Positions 42,363-50,609 of a DNA stretch of 64,000 nucleotides are shown piece by piece. Origin of the DNA: an uncultured Muribaculaceae bacterium. GTDB lineage: Bacteria > Bacteroidota > Bacteroidia > Bacteroidales > Muribaculaceae. The stretch spans positions 1-64,000 of the forward strand of contig CAJUCW010000018.1 in NCBI GenBank assembly GCA_910585275.1, in the 5' to 3' direction. A program made the position numbers and the translations under genes. Each line of letters starts with the position of its first letter. Position 1 is the stretch's first letter. Under the pieces are notes generated by a model. The model did no database searches and was not told the origin of the DNA. It saw only the letters and a list, made by a program, of their open reading frames with translations.

Positions 42363-44213
42363 ATGAAAGTAAAGACAAGAAACATATTTCTTTTTCTGAT
42401 TCTCCTGATGCTGGCCGGGAGCGATGCTTTCGCCGCATCGGTCAGACTGAGTGTGCAGAACGGAAGAGGCCGTCGGGAAATCGGTGTCGGCGACCTGTTC
42501 TATATTTCATACGAAGTGTCGGATATCGAATCAGCCCCGGCAAAGCCGACTTCCGTGCCGGGAGCAAAGGTAATGTATTTCGAACGAACCGGCCAGTCTT
42601 CCAGTATGACAAGTGTCAATGGCAAGCAGATGTCGATGTCCACAAGTTATATTTATACCCTCACCCTCCGCGCCCAAAAGGAAGGTAACTATTCTTTCGG
42701 CCCGATATCAATAGGTGGGGTGAAGAGCAACACGGTGTCGTATGTAATCGGGAAAGCCCCCGAGCCTCAGCAGATGCCCGGCGGAAATGCCCGTCAAAAT
42801 TCCGGCAGACACGACAGCGGAGAGGGGCCTAAGTTTATAGGGAAGGGCGACGGCAATCTTTTCCTGAAAGCCGACGTGTCGAGGACATCTGCCTACGAGC
42901 AGGAAGCGTTGGTATATACGGTGAAGCTCTACACCACTTATGATGCCATCAAGTTCATAGGCGCCACATCCGCACCGAAATTCGAGGGGTTCGTAGTGGA
43001 GGAATCGAAAGATGTCTCTTCTTCTCTGAACTATGAGACATATAACGGCAAGACATACGCCACCGCCGTCATAGCCCGCTATATAATTTTTCCTCAGATG
43101 CAGGGACAACTGAAGGTGCTGGGCAATACCTACACCGTGAGTGTGGACGAAAGGGAATATTATCACGACCCGTGGTTCGGCAACATGTCGGTGGCAAGAC
43201 CTTTGCAGCTTAACGTTACCCCCAACGACCTTACAATCAATGTGAAAGCGCTTCCAACGCCCCAGCCGGCAAACTTCTCCGGCGGTGTGGGAGATTTTAC
43301 GATTACGTCTTCATTGCCGTCGCAAAACTTCCTGAGCAACCAGGCGGCATCGGTGGTTTATACGGTAAGCGGCACAGGCAACCTCAAATATGTGAAGCTT
43401 CCTGACTTAAACGCACTGTATCCTCCGCAGCTGGAGGTATATAGCCCAACTCCGGACGTAAAGGCCGTCGTAGGAAAGACCAATGTGAGCGGCACGGCGA
43501 GGTTTGATTATTCTTTCATGCCTCTGGAAGCCGGCACGTTTACAATCCCCGCCGTCGATCTCGTATTCTTCAACCCTAAATCCGGTACATACGAAACTGC
43601 TACCGCAAAGGGATATACTATTAATGTTGGTAAAGGAAAAGGTTCTGAAAAATCGCAGAAGAAGGGTAGGATGGCGTTCTATTCCAAGCTCCTTCCGGTA
43701 GATTCGGAGATAACTTCCGACCATACCCCATACGTCATGAAGTTTGGATACTGGCTTTTCTATATAGTGCCGGTTATCATTCTGATAGGAGCTGTGGTAT
43801 ATTACAGGGCATATCTTAAAGCGAATGCAGATTTGCTTGCCGTGAAGAGCCGCAAGGCGAGCAAACTTGCACGTAAGCGTCTGCGCAAGGCTGCCGCATG
43901 TCTGTCGAAGGGGGATTCCGAAAACTTCTACGATGAGATGTTGGCGGCCATGTGGGGATATGTGGGCGACAAGTTAAAGTTGCCAATGTCGGAACTCAAC
44001 CGCCAGAACGTGAGTGAAAAACTTGAAGCCAAGGGCGTTGACAGCAATGCCATAAAGGGTCTTATCGACCTTATTGACGAATGTGAGTTTGCCAAATATG
44101 CACCCTCTGCCGCAAAAGACAATATGAGTCAGGTATATGACGAGGGGGTAGTGGTTATCAATGGTCTTGAAGACTCTTTCAAAAAGCAAAAAACAGCAGA
44201 AAATGAAGGTTAA
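42363..44213 (+). CDS. batD: BatD, full-length aerotolerance protein
   Basis: 616 residues. Signal peptide 1-24. N-terminal beta-sandwich domains (about 25-440) with VRLSVQNGRGRREIGVGDLFYISYEVSD-like repeats (key part GVGDLFYISYEV) and SYVIGKAPEP; one transmembrane helix (about 463-482); and a cytoplasmic helical domain (about 490-616) with ARKRLRKAAACLSKGD and ELNRQNVSEKL. It overlaps batE by 11 bp. It probably spans the inner membrane and links BatA/B to periplasmic partners. Confidence 0.9.
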   Translation: MKVKTRNIFLFLILLMLAGSDAFAASVRLSVQNGRGRREIGVGDLFYISYEVSDIESAPAKPTSVPGAKVMYFERTGQSSSMTSVNGKQMSMSTSYIYTLTLRAQKEGNYSFGPISIGGVKSNTVSYVIGKAPEPQQMPGGNARQNSGRHDSGEGPKFIGKGDGNLFLKADVSRTSAYEQEALVYTVKLYTTYDAIKFIGATSAPKFEGFVVEESKDVSSSLNYETYNGKTYATAVIARYIIFPQMQGQLKVLGNTYTVSVDEREYYHDPWFGNMSVARPLQLNVTPNDLTINVKALPTPQPANFSGGVGDFTITSSLPSQNFLSNQAASVVYTVSGTGNLKYVKLPDLNALYPPQLEVYSPTPDVKAVVGKTNVSGTARFDYSFMPLEAGTFTIPAVDLVFFNPKSGTYETATAKGYTINVGKGKGSEKSQKKGRMAFYSKLLPVDSEITSDHTPYVMKFGYWLFYIVPVIILIGAVVYYRAYLKANADLLAVKSRKASKLARKRLRKAAACLSKGDSENFYDEMLAAMWGYVGDKLKLPMSELNRQNVSEKLEAKGVDSNAIKGLIDLIDECEFAKYAPSAAKDNMSQVYDEGVVVINGLEDSFKKQKTAENEG

Positions 44214-45012
44214 GATCTATTTCATATTATTGATTCTGTTTTTCTCGACCACATGTTTGGAGGCATCCAATATTGTCGGGAAGGCGGACTCCGCCTACAA
44301 TGCCGGAAGTTTCAGGGAAGCGATACAGTTGTATAATTCCGTAGTGGATGAAAACGGCACCTCGGCGCCGTTGCTCTTTAACCTTGGAAATGCATATTTC
44401 CAGGAAGGGGATTACGGCAACGCCATGCTATGCTGGCAGAGGGCCAGAAGGCTCGACCCTTCAAACACCGAGATCAATTCGAATATCAATTATTTGCAAA
44501 ACCGGGTTGAAGATGCCAATAAGGCTGAACTTAAGGGTAAAAGGTTCAAGGTTACACCGGATGAACCGTCGTTTTTTCAGTCGGTACATTCGGCGATTGC
44601 CTCTGACGTTTCGTCAAACCGTTGGGCGGTAATAGCGGCGGTGATGTTTGTTATGTTTATCATAACGGCAGCGCTTTATATATTCTCCAGAAATGTGATT
44701 GCCCGTAAAATCGGTTTTTTCGGTGGAATCTGTTTCATTCTTTGTGCATTGGTTTTCCTGATGTTCTCTTTTATGGGAGCGAAGGAGATTTATTCCAAAG
44801 ACGAAGGAATCGTGATGGCCTTTAAAGTCACCCTCCTCACGGAGCCCGGCAAGGATGCCGACGCCAACAAAGGCGGCGTGCTCACTAAAGGCACTAAAGT
44901 GCATGTGCTTTCGGAAGAGGTTGATGCAGAAGGGAAGGTGACATGGTATAAGGTGCGCCTGAACACTGATTATATCGGTTGGGTGGCGGCTTCCGACATG
45001 GAACTGATTTGA
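44203..45012 (+). CDS. batE: BatE, TPR/SH3 membrane protein
   Basis: 269 residues from the ATG at 44203, which lies inside the batD end. Signal peptide or helix 1-18, TPR units (about 20-100, FNLGNAYFQEGDYGNAMLCW), two transmembrane helices (about 143-165 and 172-190) and a C-terminal SH3-like domain (about 205-269, VTLLTEPGKDAD ... KVRLNTDYIGWVAASDMEL). This is the usual BatE order. It ends the operon; no strong terminator follows. Confidence 0.9.
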   Translation: MKVKIYFILLILFFSTTCLEASNIVGKADSAYNAGSFREAIQLYNSVVDENGTSAPLLFNLGNAYFQEGDYGNAMLCWQRARRLDPSNTEINSNINYLQNRVEDANKAELKGKRFKVTPDEPSFFQSVHSAIASDVSSNRWAVIAAVMFVMFIITAALYIFSRNVIARKIGFFGGICFILCALVFLMFSFMGAKEIYSKDEGIVMAFKVTLLTEPGKDADANKGGVLTKGTKVHVLSEEVDAEGKVTWYKVRLNTDYIGWVAASDMELI

Positions 45013-45191
45013 TTCCGAGTGATGAATATGTTGTAAAACACATCTAAAAATTTCATAATTCTTGGTAGATTGCAAAATATTGTCTAAATTAGCAATCGAA
45101 AAAGCTTCAATTGCTTTTTATGCAAACCAAAATAATCGACGGTTACTTATAGTCAATCGTTTAAGTATAACCTCAAAAAATACCATCTGCT

Positions 45192-45455
45192 ATGAGCAAG
45201 ACAATCACCTTCAACGAGCTTCGCAGACTCAAAGACAGTCTGCCCGACGGTTCCACACATCGCATTGCCGACGAGCTGAACCTTACAGTACAGACCGTCC
45301 GTAATTATTTCGGCGGCGTCAATTACCAGTTCGGCAAGAATGTCGGCATGCATATAGAGCCGGGCCCGGACGGAGGTCTCGTAGTTCTTGATGACACTAC
45401 CATCTATGATATGGCTGTCAAGATTCTTGAGGAGCAGAACCAGGCCGAGGCTTGA
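45192..45455 (+). CDS. Small helix-turn-helix DNA-binding protein
   Basis: 87 residues, no signal peptide. Residues about 10-40 form a helix-turn-helix (RRLKDSLPDGSTHRIADELNLTV; key part HRIADELNLTVQTVRNYFGG). The C-terminal part (about 50-87) ends in a Glu/Gln-rich helix. A conserved small protein of Bacteroidota whose target is unknown. Flanked by a hairpin at 45493-45518, so likely its own transcript. Confidence 0.8.
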   Translation: MSKTITFNELRRLKDSLPDGSTHRIADELNLTVQTVRNYFGGVNYQFGKNVGMHIEPGPDGGLVVLDDTTIYDMAVKILEEQNQAEA

Positions 45456-45492
45456 TTTGTTCTAAGAACAGGGAACTGATTCGTTTCATCAT

Positions 45493-45529
45493 CGGCGCTC
45501 CGGTTTTCCGGGGCGCCGCTTAATCATTT
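45493..45529 (+). terminator. Hairpin terminator or attenuator before the stress protein
   Basis: 11-bp stem CGGCGCTCCGG (45493-45503) with CCGGGGCGCCG (45508-45518), one G-T pair, TTTT loop, then a weak T-rich tail (CATTTTTATT). It ends within 20 bp of the next ATG, so it may also modulate that gene. Confidence 0.6.
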
Positions 45530-45534
45530 TTATT

Positions 45535-46674
45535 ATGGCAGCCGAAAGATTTATAACTCTTGTGATCCATACTTATGACCGCGCTGTGACTCTCCGGAAA
45601 ATTCTTGAAAGCCACGGCATTGAGGTGAGGTTTGAAAACCTTGTGATTTCCGGTGCGCATATAGCGTCGGGGGTTAGAGTGAAAATCAGTGAAACCGATC
45701 TTCCGCTTGCGTTGAAGATTATCGAGAGCGGCGACCTCTATGCCGCCGCCAAGGCCGAGATGAAAATGGCAGGTGAAAACGGCAATATCCTGATCCCTGT
45801 AGATTTTTCCTCTTACAGTATGCTGGCATGCAAGGTGGGGTTTGTACTTGCCGAAAGGCTTTCGCTCCATCCCGTGATACTCCATGCCTATGCCACTCCA
45901 TATTTTATGGGAGCCATGAACTACGGCGAAGGCATCGACGGGAATCTCGGTCAGGATGTGGGCGTTGACTTCGCCGAGATGCAGGCCGGGCGCGACATCC
46001 GCAAGGAAGGGGAAAGGCAGATGCATGAACTCAAAAAGAAAATAGAGCAGCTTCAGAAAGAGGGAACGCTGCCTGATATAAGATTCGCGACGATGCTTAA
46101 TGAAGGGGTGCCGGAGGAGGTTATACTCGAGTATTGCCGGTTGACTCCGCCTGCACTGGTGGTGATGGCCACACGGGGCAAGGATAAAAAGGAAGAAGAC
46201 CTGGTGGGGAGTATCACTGCGGAAGTGCTTGATTCATGCAGGGTGCCAGTTTTCGCCATCCCGGAGAATTGTGATTTCACATCGGTCGATTCGTTTAAAA
46301 GGCTTGCATATTTCTGCAACCTCGATCAGCATGACATCCTTTCAGTGGATACGTTGATGAGAATGTTCGGTTATCCGGAGCTTGACGTGGCTCTTATTCC
46401 GGTTAACGATAGGGCGGGCAATAAGGTAAGGAACAAGGTTGACAATTTGCGCGACTATTTTAATAAGAATTATCCTACGGCCCGTTTCTCTTCCGAAGTT
46501 TTTTCCGGAAAAGATTTCAGGGAGGACTTCGAGAGGTTTGTTGAAAAGGAAGGTATCGAGCTTCTGATAGTCCCGAACAAGAAGAAAAATGTGTTCAGCC
46601 GTCTGTTCAATCCCGGCATACCGCATAAAATTCTTTTTGAGCGCGACATGCCGCTGCTTGCTCTTCCGGTATAA
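45535..46674 (+). CDS. Tandem universal-stress-protein with DUF2007-like N-terminus
   Basis: 379 residues. Residues about 1-70 resemble the DUF2007 signal-transducing domain (ITLVIHTYDRAVTLRKILESHGI). A first USP domain follows (about 82-240) with ILIPVDFSSYSMLA and MATRGKDKKEEDLVGS, the ATP-binding GxxGS-type loop. A second USP-like half (about 250-379) lacks the full ATP motif. Such proteins are cytoplasmic and induced under stress; ligand unknown. ATG at 45535. Confidence 0.83.
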   Translation: MAAERFITLVIHTYDRAVTLRKILESHGIEVRFENLVISGAHIASGVRVKISETDLPLALKIIESGDLYAAAKAEMKMAGENGNILIPVDFSSYSMLACKVGFVLAERLSLHPVILHAYATPYFMGAMNYGEGIDGNLGQDVGVDFAEMQAGRDIRKEGERQMHELKKKIEQLQKEGTLPDIRFATMLNEGVPEEVILEYCRLTPPALVVMATRGKDKKEEDLVGSITAEVLDSCRVPVFAIPENCDFTSVDSFKRLAYFCNLDQHDILSVDTLMRMFGYPELDVALIPVNDRAGNKVRNKVDNLRDYFNKNYPTARFSSEVFSGKDFREDFERFVEKEGIELLIVPNKKKNVFSRLFNPGIPHKILFERDMPLLALPV

Positions 46675-46694
46675 TTTAATTTATAGTTTTGTAA

Positions 46695-49163
46695 GTGATA
46701 TTTCCAAAAGATTTTGAATCTAAAATAGGATTCTCGCCGTTAAGGCAAATCCTGGTAGAAAAATGCGAGACGCGTCTCGGCAAAGAGGCAGCGTTGGCAA
46801 TGGATTTTTCCTCCGTCTTTGAAGATGTAAGGCGGAGGCTTTTGTGTGTTTCCGAGATGTCGGGACTCTTGACATCGGGGGGTGAAATGCCCGATGAAAG
46901 GGTATATGACGTTGTTCCTTGGTTGTCGGAGATTAAGGCTGCAGGGGCGTTTATGGCAGCCGAAAGGCTTCAAAAGCTTTCCGCTACCCTCCAGACGATG
47001 AACAATGTGGCAGTTTTCTTTTCAAAAAAAGAAGAAGGAGGCAAGTCTCGTTATCCATATCTGAGCGAAGAGTTTGCCGCTTTGCCTGTGTTCCCGGAGA
47101 TTGTCAGGGAAATCGACAGGTGTATCGGAAAGTTTGGTGAAGTGAAAGACAATGCGTCACCGGGGCTTCTTGAAGTGAGGCGTGCGATGTCGGCGGCTTC
47201 GGGTTCTATGCAGCGAGCCATGAGACGCGTGCTCGACAGGGCCATCGCCGAAGGAGTGGTGGATAAGGATGCGTCGCCATCGCTTCGCGACGGCAGGCTC
47301 GTGATTCCCGTGTCGTCCGCAGTAAAAAGGAGTATCAACGGCATCGTGCATGACCAAAGCGCAACCGGTAAGACCGTGTTTATAGAGCCGGCGGAAGTGG
47401 TTGAGGCCGGCAACCGTCTGCGGGAACTCGAAATGGACGAACGCAGGGAAATAGCCATTATACTCACCGCAATCACCGATTGCGTTAGGCCATATGCGGA
47501 GGAGATAGCCGAGGGTTGCGGCATTCTTGCCCGTCTTGACTTCATAAGGGCAAAGGCTCGTTTCGCCATAGAGACCAACGGGGAGATGCCCGTACTTGAA
47601 AGAAAAACCGAGATTGATTGGTTTCATGCAGTGCATCCGGGGCTGCTTCTCACCCTCCGTCAGCATGGTAAGGAACCGGTGGCTCTTGATATCAGTCTGA
47701 ACCGTGAAAGGAGGATTCTTATTATATCCGGACCGAATGCAGGGGGTAAGTCGGTGTGTCTTAAAACGGTGGCCGTAGTGCAATATATGACGCAGTGCGG
47801 CATGCTCCCGACGCTTTATTCGAATTCGCACGTAGGAATATTCAAAGGGATTTTTATCGACATCGGCGACGAACAGTCGATAGAGAACGATTTGAGTACA
47901 TATTCGTCCCATCTTTCCAATATGAAGTTTTTCCTCACGCATGCCAACGCCGCGACCTTGATTCTTGCCGATGAGATGGGTTCGGGGACGGAGCCTCAAA
48001 TCGGAGGTGCTCTCGCGCAATCCATTCTTACTGATTTGGGAAAGTCGGGATGTATGGGTGTGGTGACGACGCATTATCAGAATTTGAAAACTTTTGCCGA
48101 GTCGGAACCCGGATTTGTCAACGGGGCAATGCTTTATGACCGTCAGCATCTCCGGCCCACATTCCAGCTCTCGATAGGAAATCCCGGAAGTTCCTTCGCT
48201 TTGGAGATTGCAAGAAACACCGGATTGCCGCAAGACGTAATAGAGCGTGCAAGGGAAATAGTGGGGAGCGACTACGTCAATATGGACAAATATCTTCTCG
48301 ACATCCAGCGCGACCGCCGCTATTGGGCGAACAAAAGGCTTGGCATAAAGGAGAAGGAACATAAGCTTGACAAACTTCTCGAAACATATGAGTCGAATTC
48401 CACCGACCTGAAGGCACAGCGTGCAGCAATCATACGTGGTGCCAGGGAGGAGGCCCGTGAAATTTTAGCGGGTGCCAACGCACAAATAGAACGTTCGATT
48501 CATGAAATCCGCAAGGCGGAGGCAGAAAGGGAGCGCACGAAGCAGATTCGTCGTGAACTTGAAGAATATAAGCAGAATCTTGACCGGGAAACTGCCGACG
48601 AATCCCTTCCGGAGGTTTTGAAACCTTTGAAACATAAGAGCAAGAAGACTGAGGCGGAGAAGAAGAAGCAGGCGGTGGCAAAGACCGTGGTCAAGAAAAG
48701 CGTCGGTGTCGGCGACTATGTGAGAATGTCTGACGGAGGCGTGGTGGGCAAGGTGCTCAATATTTCCGGTAAAAAAGCGGAAGTGGCGTTCGGGGCGTTG
48801 CGCACAATCGTGGAAACCGATAAACTTCAGTTGGCACAGAAACCGAAACCATCTGCAACATCCACGGTATTGACCGTATCAGCATCCACAAGCAACGAAA
48901 GCCGTGAACGTCAGTTGAAATTCAAAAATGAAATCGACGTCAGAGGCATGAGGGCAGACGAGGCGTTGCAGGCGGTTACATATTTCCTTGATGATGCCGT
49001 ACAGTTTAATGCGAGCCGTCTGCGCATACTTCACGGCACGGGCCACGGCATTCTCAAAACCCTCATCAGGCAGCAGCTCAAAGCCAACCCCAACGTGGCT
49101 TCCTTCCAGGATGAAGACGTGCGTTTCGGGGGCGCCGGCATAACCGTAGTCGATCTCGAATGA
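46695..49163 (+). CDS. mutS2: Endonuclease MutS2
   Basis: 822 residues. GTG start at 46695, forced by a TAA just upstream in frame. N-terminal clamp/lever regions (about 1-300), ABC-type ATPase with Walker A GPNAGGKS (346-353) and Walker B ILADEMGSGTEPQ, a Lys/Glu-rich coiled-coil linker (about 520-660), a KOW-like segment (GVGDYVRMSDGGVVGKV) and a C-terminal Smr nuclease domain (about 740-822, DVRGMRADEAL, LHGTGHGIL). MutS2 acts on branched DNA or stalled/collided ribosomes, not classical mismatch repair. Confidence 0.95.
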   Translation: MIFPKDFESKIGFSPLRQILVEKCETRLGKEAALAMDFSSVFEDVRRRLLCVSEMSGLLTSGGEMPDERVYDVVPWLSEIKAAGAFMAAERLQKLSATLQTMNNVAVFFSKKEEGGKSRYPYLSEEFAALPVFPEIVREIDRCIGKFGEVKDNASPGLLEVRRAMSAASGSMQRAMRRVLDRAIAEGVVDKDASPSLRDGRLVIPVSSAVKRSINGIVHDQSATGKTVFIEPAEVVEAGNRLRELEMDERREIAIILTAITDCVRPYAEEIAEGCGILARLDFIRAKARFAIETNGEMPVLERKTEIDWFHAVHPGLLLTLRQHGKEPVALDISLNRERRILIISGPNAGGKSVCLKTVAVVQYMTQCGMLPTLYSNSHVGIFKGIFIDIGDEQSIENDLSTYSSHLSNMKFFLTHANAATLILADEMGSGTEPQIGGALAQSILTDLGKSGCMGVVTTHYQNLKTFAESEPGFVNGAMLYDRQHLRPTFQLSIGNPGSSFALEIARNTGLPQDVIERAREIVGSDYVNMDKYLLDIQRDRRYWANKRLGIKEKEHKLDKLLETYESNSTDLKAQRAAIIRGAREEAREILAGANAQIERSIHEIRKAEAERERTKQIRRELEEYKQNLDRETADESLPEVLKPLKHKSKKTEAEKKKQAVAKTVVKKSVGVGDYVRMSDGGVVGKVLNISGKKAEVAFGALRTIVETDKLQLAQKPKPSATSTVLTVSASTSNESRERQLKFKNEIDVRGMRADEALQAVTYFLDDAVQFNASRLRILHGTGHGILKTLIRQQLKANPNVASFQDEDVRFGGAGITVVDLE

Positions 49164-49378
49164 CGGCGATGTGTGGAAACCGTGTGTTGGCGACTTGAGC
49201 GGTCAATAGTGTTAAACTTTTTCAAAATCGCATGCATAATACGCCGTGTAGGGCATAAATGCATGCGATTGTTTGTTTTATACCCAAAAGGGATTGGCAT
49301 GAAGTAGATGAGAGTGACAACATCGAAGCTGTAATACGGCGTGATGAGGTTTTAATTTTGGTTTTAATTTTCTGGAGT

Positions 49379-50608
49379 ATGAAAGATACAGATAATCCGC
49401 AGGGCATCAAGGAGGATGACATAACAAACGTAGAATTGGGGAATATAATCAGAAAACCGAGGCTGCGGAAAAAGGGTAGGTTTTCCGTAAAATCGCTGTT
49501 TCTCATCATGTCGTTGTGTGTTGTAGCAGCTGCATTGGCTTATTTCGTGATGTATCAGACCGGGTATATCCACGTGACGAAGACTCTTTCTGACGGTTCT
49601 GTCTTTTCGGGCTATTGGAAAATGGGCGAACCTTTCGGAGAGGGTGTGTTGGTCACCGCCAACGGAGAGCTTATAGAAGGAAACTGGGACGACGGCGTGT
49701 TGAACTCCGGCGTGGTTGTGGCCCGCGAATTTACTTACATGGGGGGGCTTGCCGATTATCTGCCCGACGGATATGGAAGCTGTCATTACAAAAACGGGGT
49801 TCGTTATCATGGCTATTGGAAACACGGGGTGAAAGACGGACTGGGGAAGATTGTTTCTCCCAAAGGGGAGATTGCATTCGGCAAATGGCAAGACGGGGAA
49901 TTGCCACCGGTGCCCGGAAGTAAGTACAAAACAGGGGAACAGGTGTATGGCATCGATGTCTCCAACCATCAGAGTTTTATAAACTGGGAAGACCTTGAAC
50001 TTTATGCCGACAGTGCCGGAAACGTGACCGGAGATTTGACTTCGTCGGAATATCTGCAACCTGTCTTGTTCGCCGTGGTGAAATCAACAGAAGGGGCGGA
50101 TTGGGTGGCACATTCGTTCCAACGGAATTTTGCCGAAGCAAAGAGATGCGGAATCGTGAGAGGAGCATACCATTTTTTGCGTCTGAGCGACATAGACGGA
50201 CAAATAAAGAATTTTATCGACCATACCGTGTTGGAACCCGGCGATTTACCTCCCGTGCTCGATATGGAACTCGATAACAAGGAAATGAAAAAATATGCAG
50301 ACAAGGCTTGCGATTACGCCCATAAATGGCTTGACGCAATGGAAAAACACTATGGAGTAAAGCCGATTCTTTATACATACGACTCCTACTACAACAGCTA
50401 TTTGAAGGGAAAAGGCTTCGACGGCTATGATTTTTTCATTGCACGCTATAATCCGGAGACGATGCCAAGGGTGCCTCATCTTGAAATATGGCAGTTTTCG
50501 GAGAAAGGGAATGCCGGAGGCATAGAGAAAAATGTTGACCTCGATATTTTCAGCGGCGATTATCTTGCCTTTGAAAAATATGTGGCCGAGAAAGGGATAA
50601 AGGAATAA
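49379..50608 (+). CDS. Membrane-anchored MORN-repeat GH25 lysozyme
   Basis: 409 residues from the ATG at 49379 (RBS-like TCTGGAGT just before; an open frame back to 49259 is unlikely). A cytoplasmic stretch of about 35 residues, one transmembrane helix (about 40-60), then three MORN-type repeats: GSVFSGYWKMGEPFGEG, EGNWDDGVLNSG, and YHGYWKHGVKDGLGK. The C-terminal half is a GH25 (lysozyme/muramidase) domain: YGIDVSNHQ with Asp, AVVKSTEG, VLDMELD with the Asp-x-Glu pair and YTYDSYYNSY. It would hydrolyse peptidoglycan outside the inner membrane. The MORN-GH25 fusion is uncommon to my knowledge. Stop is one base from the converging GH2 stop. Confidence 0.85.
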   Translation: MKDTDNPQGIKEDDITNVELGNIIRKPRLRKKGRFSVKSLFLIMSLCVVAAALAYFVMYQTGYIHVTKTLSDGSVFSGYWKMGEPFGEGVLVTANGELIEGNWDDGVLNSGVVVAREFTYMGGLADYLPDGYGSCHYKNGVRYHGYWKHGVKDGLGKIVSPKGEIAFGKWQDGELPPVPGSKYKTGEQVYGIDVSNHQSFINWEDLELYADSAGNVTGDLTSSEYLQPVLFAVVKSTEGADWVAHSFQRNFAEAKRCGIVRGAYHFLRLSDIDGQIKNFIDHTVLEPGDLPPVLDMELDNKEMKKYADKACDYAHKWLDAMEKHYGVKPILYTYDSYYNSYLKGKGFDGYDFFIARYNPETMPRVPHLEIWQFSEKGNAGGIEKNVDLDIFSGDYLAFEKYVAEKGIKE

Positions 50609-50609
50609 A

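Noticed and set aside
47157..48362. 401-codon minus-strand open frame opposite mutS2
   Set aside because: Antisense shadow; composition rich in His/Arg/Cys with no domain.
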